Assembly (NCBI RefSeq): GCF_910593845.1
Contig: NZ_CAJVAS010000009.1
Coordinates: 62,001 to 126,000 of the forward strand
From: Paenibacillus solanacearum
Lineage (GTDB): Bacteria > Bacillota > Bacilli > Paenibacillales > NBRC-103111
DNA: 64,000 nt
Direction of reading: 5' to 3'
This document shows positions 43,425 through 51,897 of this stretch, piece after piece (position 1 is the first letter of the stretch; every line of letters starts with the position of its first letter). Made by a program: the position numbers and the translations under genes. The notes below the pieces were generated by a model. That model had not been told where the DNA came from. It saw only the letters and a program-made list of their open reading frames with translations, and ran no database searches.

Positions 43425-44255
43425 ATGAAAGCGTATGCACCCAGCGATTTCCTCCCTCGTCTGAACCATTCTTATTATTGGAAGCGGAAAGAGCGATTCA
43501 AATTTTACGAAGATACGTATAAGGAGTGGGTTGTCATTGGAGTGGAGGACGGGTCGTTCTTTTACGAGATTGACGGACAATCCGGAACGGCGACGCTCGG
43601 CGATCTGTTCATTTGTCCGCCTCATCTGAAGTTTCGCCGGGTCGTCGTTACACCGTTGACGTTCTTCTTCCTCCGGCTTGGCTGGGAATGGGTGCAGCCG
43701 AGCGAGCCGTCCGAGGATGAGCTGCGGGAGCTGCCGATCGGTAAAATCAGCATCCGCGACACGGCCCGCCTGAGCGCCAATTACGCGGTCATGAAGCAGG
43801 CGGAGTCACTCAATCTCGAACGCAAAATTCATATCCAAAATCATTACCTGCGCGATATTTGGCTCAAATATTGCTGCGAAACCGGCGAGGAATCGTGGAC
43901 TGAAGGCCGGGAACCGGCTGCCGGCCGCGAAGCCGATCCGCTTATGGAGAAAGCGGCGCTGCTCATCCACAAATCCGCCTTTCAAAAGCTCGACCTGAAA
44001 CAAATCGCAACCGAGCTCAACCTGAGCCCGGTGCGGTTGACGCAAAAATTTAAAGACGATTTCGGCGTCACGCCGATTCATTACCTGACGTCGATCCGGT
44101 TGAAAAAGGCGACGACGCTGCTGATCGAAACGAATTTGACGCTGGAGCAAATCGCCGAAAGCATCGGCTACCAGAGCGGGTTTTACCTGAACCGCGTGTT
44201 CAAAAACCAAATGAAGATGACGCCCGCCAAGTTCAGGGAAATGAACCGGGTATAA
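43425..44255 (+). CDS. AraC-family regulator, divergent from the FAD oxidoreductase
   Basis: 276 residues. The N-terminal half (WKRKERFKFYEDTYKEWVVIGVEDGSFFYEI, read with the usual caution, and TLGDLFICPPHLKFRRVV) is a cupin-like ligand domain. C-terminal double HTH: LDLKQIATELNLSPVRLTQKF and LTLEQIAESIGYQSGFYLNRVF. Divergent placement suggests that it controls the oxidoreductase/SBP genes. The upstream region exists in a second, mutated copy at 45840-45955. Confidence 0.9.
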   Translation: MKAYAPSDFLPRLNHSYYWKRKERFKFYEDTYKEWVVIGVEDGSFFYEIDGQSGTATLGDLFICPPHLKFRRVVVTPLTFFFLRLGWEWVQPSEPSEDELRELPIGKISIRDTARLSANYAVMKQAESLNLERKIHIQNHYLRDIWLKYCCETGEESWTEGREPAAGREADPLMEKAALLIHKSAFQKLDLKQIATELNLSPVRLTQKFKDDFGVTPIHYLTSIRLKKATTLLIETNLTLEQIAESIGYQSGFYLNRVFKNQMKMTPAKFREMNRV

Positions 44256-44308
44256 GGGCAGGGCGTACAGGCGTAAAGGGCGTCGCGCTCAGACGGCGAA
44301 AGCCGGGC

Positions 44309-45619
44309 TCATTTGCCGCCTTTTTCCGTGCTGACCATTTTGTCGATCTCTTCGTCGGCCTGTCTCAAAATCGTGTTGACGTCGGCTGCGCCGCCGATGA
44401 ACTGCTTGAACTTGGCAGCGCCGATCCCTTCGGCTTTGGATCGGTATGTCGAGGCGATCGGATACGAGACGGGAACACTCTTGAATATGCTCGGCAGCCG
44501 CTTGTCTTTGAGCTGCGGATTCGCGCTTCCGAGCGCCTGCTTGACCTGCGGGCTTTTCAGCGGAGACAATCTGCCGAATTTGGACAAAGCCAGCTGCACC
44601 TCTTCCGAGGTGATCAGGTCGATGACTTTGACCGCTTCCGCATGATGCTTGCTCGTCTTCGTTGCGGTTATGACGGATACGCTGGCATTGCCGTATGTAT
44701 TCGGCTTCTCTTTATAGCTCGGGTATTGCGCGATATCCCAGTCGAGGCCTTCCTTCTGGGCCGCCGCCAGCTGCGTCAGGATGTTCAAATCCAGCAGCAT
44801 GGCCAGCGTCTTGCTCTTCATGAATTGATTTTTTGGCGATTCCGATATCATGCCGTTCCCCGGGATATCGTATATCGCCTTGCCCAGCTCGAATACCCGT
44901 TTCCACGGATCGGTATTCATCGTCGCTTTATCCGTCTTCGGGTCGTTGGCGGCGATGCTGAGCGGCTGCGACATCCACACCTGATTGTTGCCCGGGTCGA
45001 GTCCGCGATACTGCGTTCCTGCGTCCATCCGGGTGACTTTGCGCGCAAGCTCGATCAGCTCCTCCCAGGTCATCCCGTCCCGGGGATATTCGACACCGAA
45101 CTTTTCGAAGATGCTCTTGTTGTAATAGAGCGCATGGTAGCTGATCATAAACGGAAGCCCGTACAACTCTCCTTGGGGGGAAGCGTTCTTGACGTCCGTG
45201 ATGTAATTGTTTTCGAACCGGTTGATGTCCACATTCGCCTGCTTGAACAGCGAAGTCATATCGAATACGAGATCTTTGTCCTTGTAGCCGGCCAATGCGC
45301 CGTTATACGTTACGAACAGATCGGGCACGGTGCCTGCCGCCAGCAAGGCATCCAGCTTCGTACTCCCGGACTCCGGATTGTAGTTGACAGTAATATGCGG
45401 ATATTTCTTTCGAATAAACTCGTTCACCACATTTTGAAAATCTTCGTCTACCACGGTAGTGGAGGCGTTGCTGGCCAGCTCCAGCGTAACCGGCGTCTTG
45501 TTGTCTTCAGCCGCCGTTTTATCGCCCGCAGCCGTGCCTCCGGGCGAAGTGGAACTGCATCCTGCCGCCGTTAAACAGCTCATGATGACTAACGATGAAT
45601 ATGCCATTATTTTTCTCAT
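44309..45619 (-). CDS. Family 1 extracellular solute-binding lipoprotein, duplicate copy
   Basis: 436 residues from ATG 45619 (MRKIMAYSS); the frame extends to 45718 but those codons derive from the broken oxidoreductase copy. Signal ends CLTAAGC. Closest relative is the protein at 40085, sharing YNK.IFDKFGV/E, TWEELIELARKVTRMD, QYRGLDPGNNQVWMSQ and the C-terminal TEKGGK. It has a perfect cre site at 45637-45650. It is the intact remainder of a duplicated cassette; its oxidoreductase partner is lost. Confidence 0.9.
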   Translation of the reverse strand: MRKIMAYSSLVIMSCLTAAGCSSTSPGGTAAGDKTAAEDNKTPVTLELASNASTTVVDEDFQNVVNEFIRKKYPHITVNYNPESGSTKLDALLAAGTVPDLFVTYNGALAGYKDKDLVFDMTSLFKQANVDINRFENNYITDVKNASPQGELYGLPFMISYHALYYNKSIFEKFGVEYPRDGMTWEELIELARKVTRMDAGTQYRGLDPGNNQVWMSQPLSIAANDPKTDKATMNTDPWKRVFELGKAIYDIPGNGMISESPKNQFMKSKTLAMLLDLNILTQLAAAQKEGLDWDIAQYPSYKEKPNTYGNASVSVITATKTSKHHAEAVKVIDLITSEEVQLALSKFGRLSPLKSPQVKQALGSANPQLKDKRLPSIFKSVPVSYPIASTYRSKAEGIGAAKFKQFIGGAADVNTILRQADEEIDKMVSTEKGGK

Positions 45620-45636
45620 GAATCGCTTCTCCCTAT

Positions 45637-45650
45637 TGATAACGTTTTCA
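45637..45650. promoter_or_regulatory. CcpA cre site (duplicate)
   Basis: TGATAACGTTTTCA, identical to the site at 41413-41426, 18 bp upstream of the SBP start codon. Confidence 0.65.
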
Positions 45651-45663
45651 AAATTGAATGCCA

Positions 45664-45955
45664 AAGCCGGCGGTTCCCACACCTGCCTTGCATAAACGGA
45701 GTCCTGATGCGAGCGCATTTACCGGCGATGAAAACCTATGTGCGATGCGCGGTTCTGCTGCCATGATTCCTTTGATCCTTTTTCGCCTCTCTTCTGATCC
45801 GCTTTAGCCTCTCTTCGAAGTTTCCGTTAATTTCATCGTATCGGAACCTTTCCCCCGTTGAAATGCCGTTTTTTAAGTTACACATATACAAAATTAAACG
45901 GAGCACATCCTTTGTGCGAAAGAATGTTACAGGTTGAAAGTGTATGCTTCCTTCA
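45664..45955 (-). pseudogene. Remnant of a duplicated FAD oxidoreductase and AraC gene start
   Basis: Positions 45672-45735 match the 3' part of the FAD oxidoreductase gene (41664-41740). The match then jumps to its 5' end and upstream region (43231-43430 equals 45722-45945), including the divergent AraC promoter region and its start, where ATG has become TTG. The junction lies at a short shared GGCGATRAA sequence, so about 1.5 kb was probably lost by a microhomology deletion. No functional product. Confidence 0.75.
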
Positions 45956-46147
45956 CCCTGCACCCGCGTTGCATCAGACCACTACTGACCGTCCCTCGCT
46001 TCACCTTGCACCATTGCTTAACCGCACCCTCTTCGCTGTGCGACGATCTGGCCCAAGTATATGACCGCGAAGTAAGTAGGGGAAAATGAACTAATAGTAG
46101 GCTCAAAACAATTATTTTCGGATAAAATCATAGATTTTAGGTCAACA

Positions 46148-46205
46148 ATAGCCCAAACTGAACTATTCAGAGCCATCTCCCTCTGAATAATTCGATTTGG
46201 GCTAT
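46148..46205. repeat. Inverted repeat / possible mobile hairpin element
   Basis: Arms at 46148-46172 and 46181-46205 are 25 nt each with three mismatches, separated by an 8-nt loop (CCATCTCC). The surrounding 200 bp are AT-rich compared with the region. It could be a dispersed REP/MITE-like element. Confidence 0.5.
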
Positions 46206-46319
46206 AAGAATGCATTTTTGCATATTTCCGCCGCAAATTAACAGCTGCACCCCAATAAATAGTAGGGTTTCACGCACTGCATATTGCCAATGTACGACGT
46301 TGCACTTAAAGTAACCTTC

Positions 46320-46510
46320 CTCCCAGCCTTCCTCCCGCTCCCCTCTTTCCTCTCGCAGTTTGCCACTCTTACCTCTCCCCTCCTCTCGTTCTTCCCGCTT
46401 CGATTGGGAGGCATTGCGGCTGCTACCTCTTGCTCTCTCTTGCCACTCTCTGCTATCCTCTCGCCTCTTCCTGATTCGACTGGGAGGTCACTGCAGCTTG
46501 CTTCCTTTTG
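46320..46510. repeat. C/T-rich imperfect tandem repeat
   Basis: Two degenerate copies of about 80 bp with shared pieces such as TTGCCACTCT, CCTCTCG, TTCGA(T/C)TGGGAGG and GCAGCTTGC-like endings. The strand asymmetry (C and T on plus) is striking. No coding signal. Confidence 0.4.
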
Positions 46511-46579
46511 CAAGCTTGTCTTTTGCCGATTTGAGGACAAATGATGCCTTGCGCTCGCGGTGACACGATCCTATTTAAC

Positions 46580-46622
46580 ATAAAGAGAACCGCTCCGGTT
46601 CATGACGGAACCAGAGCGGTTT
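46580..46622 (-). terminator. Terminator of nagA
   Basis: Arms AACCGCTCCGGTTC (46588-46601) and GAACCAGAGCGGTT (46608-46621), 14 bp with one mismatch, T-rich on the minus strand. Starts about 70 bp beyond the nagA stop codon. Confidence 0.7.
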
Positions 46623-46692
46623 AGGGTTTATAGCTTACAGTTTATGGAAGGTGTGTGCTGGCGAAAATCCTCACCTCACGCCGGCAATCCGT

Positions 46693-47871
46693 TTACAGCA
46701 TCGCATCGCCGCGTTTATACGTCTGCTCGAGCACAAGGCGATCTCCCTCGCGGCGGAACAGCACCAGATCGGCCGGCGCGCCTTCGGCGAGACCACCGGC
46801 TTGCGGCAAGTTCATGAACGAGGCGGGGCGGATCGACGCCATATCCCAGGCGCCGGGCAAGCTGCACAGACCGCCGGCGACAAGCCGCTCGATTCCCCAC
46901 AGCAGCATTTGCGCGGAACCGGCCAGTATGGCCGGCTGCTCGGCCAAGTGCAGCTTGCCTTCCGGCGACTTGACGACTTTGCCGCCGATGTTTGTCTCAT
47001 ACGTCCCCGGCGGCATGCCGCTCAGCGATACGGCGTCGCTGACGAGCATCGCTTTGTCGCCTTTCACCCGCAGCGCCGTCCGGATAAAGGCGGGCGGCAG
47101 ATGAAACCCGTCCGCGATCAGACAGGCGGACAAGGCGTCTTCGGCCAGCTGATCCCAGATGTAGTTCGGGTGCCGCGGCAGGACGGGATGCGCACCGTTG
47201 CCGAGATGGGTGGACAGGCGGGCGCCGGCGCGCACGGCGTCGCGAATTTGCTCCGACGTCGCCTTCGTATGGCCGATCGATACCGTGACGCCGCTGTCAG
47301 CGCATTTCTCGATAAAATCGGGCGCTTCCGCCCACTCCGGCGATACGGTGATGATCTTGATCCGGCCTTCGGCCGCCTCCTGCCAGCGCCGGAACAGGTC
47401 CCAGTCCGGCGGGCGCACGAACGACCTGTCGTGAGCGCCGCGCGGACCATCCTCCGGCGAAATGAACGGTCCTTCGACGTGGATACCGGCAATGCAGCCG
47501 GCAACTTCCGCATACCGGCTGCAAGCCCGCGCAATCGTGGCCACGGCCTCACGAATCGCTTCAGGCGCGTTCGTAATGACCGTCGGGAAATACGAGGTCA
47601 CGCCTTCCGCCCACAGCTCCCTCGTGATGTCGCGTACCATCTCTTCGTCAAACGGCAGCGTGTTGAAGTCGCGGCCGCGGTATCCGTTGATCTGCAAATC
47701 GGTCAGCCCCGGCGCCAGCCAAGGCAAATCCGCCTCCGGACGCTCCAGCTCCGGCTTGATGATTTCGGCGACGACGCCGCCGGCGATACGGACCGCAACC
47801 GGCTCTCCCGTGCGGTAATGCCGCCCCTCAATCCAATGATCCCGGCTCATGCTGCGATCACGTTCCCCCAT
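46693..47871 (-). CDS. nagA: N-acetylglucosamine-6-phosphate deacetylase
   Basis: 392 residues (start 47871; ATG 47850 possible). Amidohydrolase fold with metal and catalytic residues in order: PGLTDLQINGYRG, the metal Glu in GIHVEGPFISPEDG, His in VSIGHTKA, THLGNGAH, and LIADGFHLP followed by the catalytic Asp in LVSDAVSLSGMPPG. It removes acetate from GlcNAc-6-P in the cytoplasm, feeding NagB, encoded 4 kb upstream on the same strand. It lies 38 bp downstream of an SBP gene. Confidence 0.95.
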   Translation of the reverse strand: MGERDRSMSRDHWIEGRHYRTGEPVAVRIAGGVVAEIIKPELERPEADLPWLAPGLTDLQINGYRGRDFNTLPFDEEMVRDITRELWAEGVTSYFPTVITNAPEAIREAVATIARACSRYAEVAGCIAGIHVEGPFISPEDGPRGAHDRSFVRPPDWDLFRRWQEAAEGRIKIITVSPEWAEAPDFIEKCADSGVTVSIGHTKATSEQIRDAVRAGARLSTHLGNGAHPVLPRHPNYIWDQLAEDALSACLIADGFHLPPAFIRTALRVKGDKAMLVSDAVSLSGMPPGTYETNIGGKVVKSPEGKLHLAEQPAILAGSAQMLLWGIERLVAGGLCSLPGAWDMASIRPASFMNLPQAGGLAEGAPADLVLFRREGDRLVLEQTYKRGDAML

Positions 47872-47909
47872 ACGATAAGGCCACCTCCGATTAACATCAC
47901 CTGCTCGGG

Positions 47910-49223
47910 CTATTTCAACTTCAATTCCCTGATGCTCTTAATCGCTTCCTCTTCGGCGGAGCGCAGCGCCGTATTGATGTCGATCTCCTGCTTCGCCAGT
48001 GGAACGAGCTTGTTATTCAAGATTTTCTCGATGCTCACGTCGTACACGCTCTTCGGGGAAATCGGGGCGAATTTGTTGTGAAAGACGGCGTTAAAGTTTT
48101 TGTCCTTGAACGGCGTATCCTGGCCGAGCAGCTTCTTGATCGACGCATCGCGGAGCACCGGCATCGTTCCTTTGCGTGCCATTTCCGTCTGGTATTCGTC
48201 CGAGCCGAGAAATTTGATGACTTCCATGGCGGCTTCTTTGTTTTTGCTCATTGCGGTCACGCTGAAGTACGTCGGATACGCTTGCGAGCCAACCCCAGGC
48301 ATTTCGCTGAACGTAGGGAGCGACACCATGTCCCAGTTCAATGGCGCGATTTCGTCCGGCACCGTAAACGGCATGGAAGACAAGAAGACGAACATGGCCA
48401 AGTACTGTTCCTTGAGCAAAGCTTCCCGGTACGGCAGCTTATTCTTCAATTCGATGATCTTCTCCTTGTAGCCTTCGTCCGCCGCAGGGTCAATGATCGT
48501 CTTCTGCAGCAGCTTTTTCCACTGCTCCTGATTCACAGTCGGCGTATCTTTTCCCGGCTCGACATACGGCAGCGAGAACGAGTTCATCCGGAACAGATGC
48601 GTTGGCGACACGGTCAAGCCAAGGTACTGCCTGCCGCCTTCCGTTCGCGTCAATTTGCCCGCCAAAGCCAGCGCTTCATCCCACGTCATGCCGTCCTTCG
48701 GATACGGGACGCCGAACTTGTCGAAGATCGCTTTATTGTAGAAAAGCACCAGATTGCTGTTGTATACGGGCAGACCGTACATTTTCCCACCGGAGATTTG
48801 TTTCATCGCATCGATCAGCGTAGGTTCATACCGGTTGACATCGACGCCGCTTTGTTTCATCAGCCCAGTCATGTCGTATTCCAGCTGATATTTCAGCAAG
48901 CCATCCGAGAAGTTGCCGATCGAATCGAAGTAGATGTCGATAACCTGTCCGGCGGTAATCAATTCGGGCAGCGTCGTCCCCGGCTGGCTGCGAATGTACT
49001 TGATCGTGTACTGCGGAAATTTTTTGCGGATGGCGTTGCCGATTCGCTCGTTGAAGCCGTCCTCCGAATCTCCGGCCATCATGAAGAACGTAAGCTCGGC
49101 CGGCTTGGACACGATGCTCTCCTTCGGCTTTTCGGCTTCTTGGCCTCCGTTTCCCGTTTGACATGCTGTCATGAGTGACAAGAGCGCTGTACCGGCAAGG
49201 ACCACCAAACGTTTCGTTTTCAT
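47910..49223 (-). CDS. Family 1 extracellular solute-binding lipoprotein, between PL10 and nagA
   Basis: 437 residues, ATG 49223 (GGAGG 8 bases upstream). Signal ends LLSLMTAC. Carries the shared VLFYNKAIFDKFGVPYPKDG signature, TWDEALALAGKLTR, SDEYQTEMARKGTMPVLRD and DINTALRSAEEE. More divergent than the duplicated pair. It lies 81 bp downstream of a pectate lyase gene and 38 bp upstream of nagA, so its ligand may be a product of either pathway. No adjacent permease. Confidence 0.9.
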   Translation of the reverse strand: MKTKRLVVLAGTALLSLMTACQTGNGGQEAEKPKESIVSKPAELTFFMMAGDSEDGFNERIGNAIRKKFPQYTIKYIRSQPGTTLPELITAGQVIDIYFDSIGNFSDGLLKYQLEYDMTGLMKQSGVDVNRYEPTLIDAMKQISGGKMYGLPVYNSNLVLFYNKAIFDKFGVPYPKDGMTWDEALALAGKLTRTEGGRQYLGLTVSPTHLFRMNSFSLPYVEPGKDTPTVNQEQWKKLLQKTIIDPAADEGYKEKIIELKNKLPYREALLKEQYLAMFVFLSSMPFTVPDEIAPLNWDMVSLPTFSEMPGVGSQAYPTYFSVTAMSKNKEAAMEVIKFLGSDEYQTEMARKGTMPVLRDASIKKLLGQDTPFKDKNFNAVFHNKFAPISPKSVYDVSIEKILNNKLVPLAKQEIDINTALRSAEEEAIKSIRELKLK

Positions 49224-49304
49224 TGCGGTTGCCTCCCCTTCTATGGATCAAAAGCCCATCTCCCTCGCTGACTCGACTCCGATGTCGGTTCAAATCTACT
49301 CAAG

Positions 49305-50828
49305 CTATTCGGGCCGGACGCCCCCGACGATCTTGACCAGCTGTCCGAACGGCAGCGATTGCTTCGAGGCGGACAAGGATTCGCCGCCGACCGTTTGCAC
49401 GTACACCCGGTTTTCGTAATAGCCGGTCGCAGCCGCCGTCCGAAGCAGCGGCGCGGGCCAGGTGCCGCCCCAGCTGTAGCCGTTTCTTCGTTCATCCTCA
49501 ATGTCCAGCAGATTGCGCTTGATCACGCCGTCGCGCCCGGAAAACACCGGAAGGTTCGTACCAATCTCGTAAAACCGGTACCAGACCGAGCTGCCCGCAT
49601 CCGCAACAAAATTGGAGCCGATCGGCGTCCTTGTATCGTATTTCATCCCTTTCACCCGCGCCGCCTCCAGCCATTCCAGCGCCCCCTTCACCGTCGCAGA
49701 CACGGCCTCCGGCGGATTCGGAACCGACATCAAATATTGGACGACCGCCGCCGTCTCGGCACTGTACACGGAAGGATGCTCGTACGGCCGGCCTTGCCGC
49801 GGCGCATAGGTGACCGGATCATGCTGGCCGCACCAGCCCGTGAGCTTGCCGTCCGCCACGATCTGCGACTTCAGGATATAATCAAGCCCCCGGTCGAGCG
49901 CAGCTGGGGCGCGGCGGCGTATGGCCGAGTCCACGATGTCCGTATCGAACGGATACTTCGCTTCCGCGACGAGGCGAAGCGTCTCCATCACCCTGGTCAT
50001 GGCGTTGTCGTTAAACGTCACCTCGTCGGAATAATTGCCTCGGGCCGGATACACCTGCGGCCATCCCCCGCTCGCATACTGCATTGTCAGCAGGAAGCCG
50101 ATCGCCTTCCGCACCGCTTGCTTGTATCGGTCGTCCTTCGTTTGGTCGTACATGATCGACAAAAATACCATTTCGCTCGTTGTCGCCCCGTTGTCGATCT
50201 CTCCGATTTCCACCCCGGATTTCGTCGTCAGGTCGCTTCGCTTTTCCGTTCCGTTCCACGGTCGGGCGTATTGGGCCTGCATGTTTTTGTACCAACCGCC
50301 ATGGTCCAGCTGCCAGGTCAGCAAGCGGTCGGCTTGCTTGACGTTCGCTTCCCTGATGCCCGTATCATAGCCGTCGGTCAGCAATTTGAGCTTCGCCGGA
50401 TCGCGGCTCTCCGGCACAACGAGCGAGCCGTCGGGATGGAACCGGTCGCTGACAGTGAACACCGCAACCGTCTGATTCCGTTCATTCGTGCGGGTCTGCA
50501 CATGCTCCACCGTGAGGAAGCGGGTGAGCTTCGGATTCAGCTCGTACCAGGAACCGGCAGCGGCCACGAGCTTCACATCGGCGGCGACGAACGGATTCAG
50601 CTTCTCGCTGAACGTGACTTCCACGGCATGCGTCCCGGCCGTCTCCGCCTTCACGATGACGGGAGCACGGCGATCCGCATCCGCTTCGCCGCTTGCCGCC
50701 GGTTTCGATTCGCGGGACGCGGCGTTCAGACAAGCCGTTACCGTCAGGCTGGCGCCGCACAACAGCAGCCCGCCGAGCAACGCGTACTTGAGCGCAAATG
50801 AAGCGCTTGCTTGCTTCCATTGTACCAA
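49305..50828 (-). CDS. Secreted PL10 pectate lyase (lipoprotein), second copy
   Basis: About 507 residues; TTG 50828 chosen (AGGAGG 10 bases upstream), with an in-frame ATG at 50852. Lipoprotein signal ends LTVTAC. Same domain order as the lyase at 2354: an Ig-like segment, then an alpha-toroid with GGWPQVYPARGNYSD, CGQHDPVTYAPRQGR, VWYRFYEIGTNLPVFSGRDG and NGYSWGGTWPAP. Catalyses beta-elimination of pectate outside the cell. It lies between a GDSL esterase gene and an SBP gene on the same strand. Confidence 0.92.
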   Translation of the reverse strand: MVQWKQASASFALKYALLGGLLLCGASLTVTACLNAASRESKPAASGEADADRRAPVIVKAETAGTHAVEVTFSEKLNPFVAADVKLVAAAGSWYELNPKLTRFLTVEHVQTRTNERNQTVAVFTVSDRFHPDGSLVVPESRDPAKLKLLTDGYDTGIREANVKQADRLLTWQLDHGGWYKNMQAQYARPWNGTEKRSDLTTKSGVEIGEIDNGATTSEMVFLSIMYDQTKDDRYKQAVRKAIGFLLTMQYASGGWPQVYPARGNYSDEVTFNDNAMTRVMETLRLVAEAKYPFDTDIVDSAIRRRAPAALDRGLDYILKSQIVADGKLTGWCGQHDPVTYAPRQGRPYEHPSVYSAETAAVVQYLMSVPNPPEAVSATVKGALEWLEAARVKGMKYDTRTPIGSNFVADAGSSVWYRFYEIGTNLPVFSGRDGVIKRNLLDIEDERRNGYSWGGTWPAPLLRTAAATGYYENRVYVQTVGGESLSASKQSLPFGQLVKIVGGVRPE

Positions 50829-50998
50829 TTCCAGGCCGCCTCCTCCGCCCATTCATACGTACCGGATAAAGCGTCGTTGCGCACGCAGCAGCGCATAACC
50901 GCCCTAGATACCGCCAGCTTCACCGGCACGGCTGCAAAGCCGAATGCACAATTCGGCGTCGCATGGACGACGATCGGTCGCATCGCCCCTCGCCGCGA

Positions 50999-51826
50999 TT
51001 ACCCAGGTTCTCCAGCGGCAGCGTTCCCGTCACGAATTCGCGAAGAAAGAGGCAGGCCGGACTCCCGTATGCCTTGGATCACCAGCCGGGCCATCTCCGA
51101 CGCTCCGTATTCGTTGAAATGCGTCAGATCGGCGGAACCGTCCGGATAATTCGGGTATTCCCCGGGCGCCAGCATCATGAACAATCTCTTGGTCGCCTCT
51201 TCACCCAACCGTTCGAACCGTTCTCTGGATTTCTCGTGCAAACGAATGACGGGAACCTGCTGTTCCTTGCCCAGTTGGATCATGGCCGCCGGGTAATCGC
51301 CGTGCGTCTGTCTGAGCCTCCCTTTCGCGTCGAAGCTGCCGCGCTGCATGGGAGTAACCAGCACGGGGATCGCCCCCTTCAAGCGTGCGCCGTCGATATA
51401 CCGGCGAAGATACGATGGATAGGTTGTATCCGGGTCGGTACCGACATCAAGGTCCTTCGTCTTCTCGTCGTTATGGCCGAATTGGATGAATAAATAGTCG
51501 CCTTGCTTTATTCGGTCGAGAATCGGCTGCAGCCGGCCTTCATCGATAAAGCTTTTGGAGCTTCTTCCCGACGCTGCGTAATTATGCACCTGAACGCTGC
51601 TGTTAAAAAACGACGGCAGCTGCTGTCCCCATCCGGCAAGCGGAGCTCTGTCAGCAGAATAGCTGGCCACGGTAGAGTCTCCGGCCAAGTACACGCCGAT
51701 GTTCGGTTGCTCCGATACCGTGGTTCCGTCACCTGCTTGGGATGAAGCGCAGCCCGTGACACCGCATGGAGAGAGCATCATGGCGGCTGCCAGCATAACC
51801 ATCATGCTTTTCTTCGCCAACTCCAT
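50999..51826 (-). CDS. Secreted SGNH/GDSL esterase, rhamnogalacturonan acetylesterase-like
   Basis: 275 residues, ATG 51826. Lipoprotein signal ends GVTGC. SGNH blocks: VYLAGDSTVASY (Ser nucleophile), NYAASGRSSKSF (Gly), QFGHNDEKT (Asn) and, at the C-terminus, DLTHFNEYGA (Asp-His). Likely removes acetyl groups from pectin or rhamnogalacturonan, preparing it for the adjacent pectate lyase. A LacI-type operator (51861-51878) lies 35 bp upstream. Confidence 0.92.
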   Translation of the reverse strand: MELAKKSMMVMLAAAMMLSPCGVTGCASSQAGDGTTVSEQPNIGVYLAGDSTVASYSADRAPLAGWGQQLPSFFNSSVQVHNYAASGRSSKSFIDEGRLQPILDRIKQGDYLFIQFGHNDEKTKDLDVGTDPDTTYPSYLRRYIDGARLKGAIPVLVTPMQRGSFDAKGRLRQTHGDYPAAMIQLGKEQQVPVIRLHEKSRERFERLGEEATKRLFMMLAPGEYPNYPDGSADLTHFNEYGASEMARLVIQGIRESGLPLSSRIRDGNAAAGEPG

Positions 51827-51860
51827 TCCTCCCTCCCTGCAAATTTGTAACGAAAAATCA

Positions 51861-51878
51861 ATAGTAATCGATTTCTAT
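51861..51878. promoter_or_regulatory. LacI-type operator upstream of the GDSL esterase
   Basis: ATAGTAATCGATTTCTAT, one base from the palindrome at 53948-53965 (ATAGAAATCGATTTCTAT). A similar site lies before the LacI gene itself (55188-55205). Confidence 0.6.
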
Positions 51879-51897
51879 CATAAAATAAAAACTTCGA

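Larger units (their letters stand above)
45960..46640. other. Intergenic region with no gene seen
   Basis: About 700 bp without a credible gene. It holds the 25-nt inverted repeat at 46148-46205, a C/T-rich imperfect repeat at about 46320-46510, and the nagA terminator. Small open frames at 46018-46236 and 46238-46540 lack ribosome binding sites and appear to be chance. Confidence 0.6.

Noticed and set aside
45619..45718. N-terminal extension of the SBP at 44309
   Set aside because: The codons derive from the decayed oxidoreductase copy; the lipoprotein signal begins at 45619.
46238..46540. 100-codon minus-strand frame
   Set aside because: Lies in the C/T-rich repeat, no ribosome binding site, repetitive Arg/Gly/Ser composition.
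46651..48081. Plus-strand frame of 476 codons opposite nagA
   Set aside because: Arg/Gln-rich with no domain; the opposite strand has a complete NagA.
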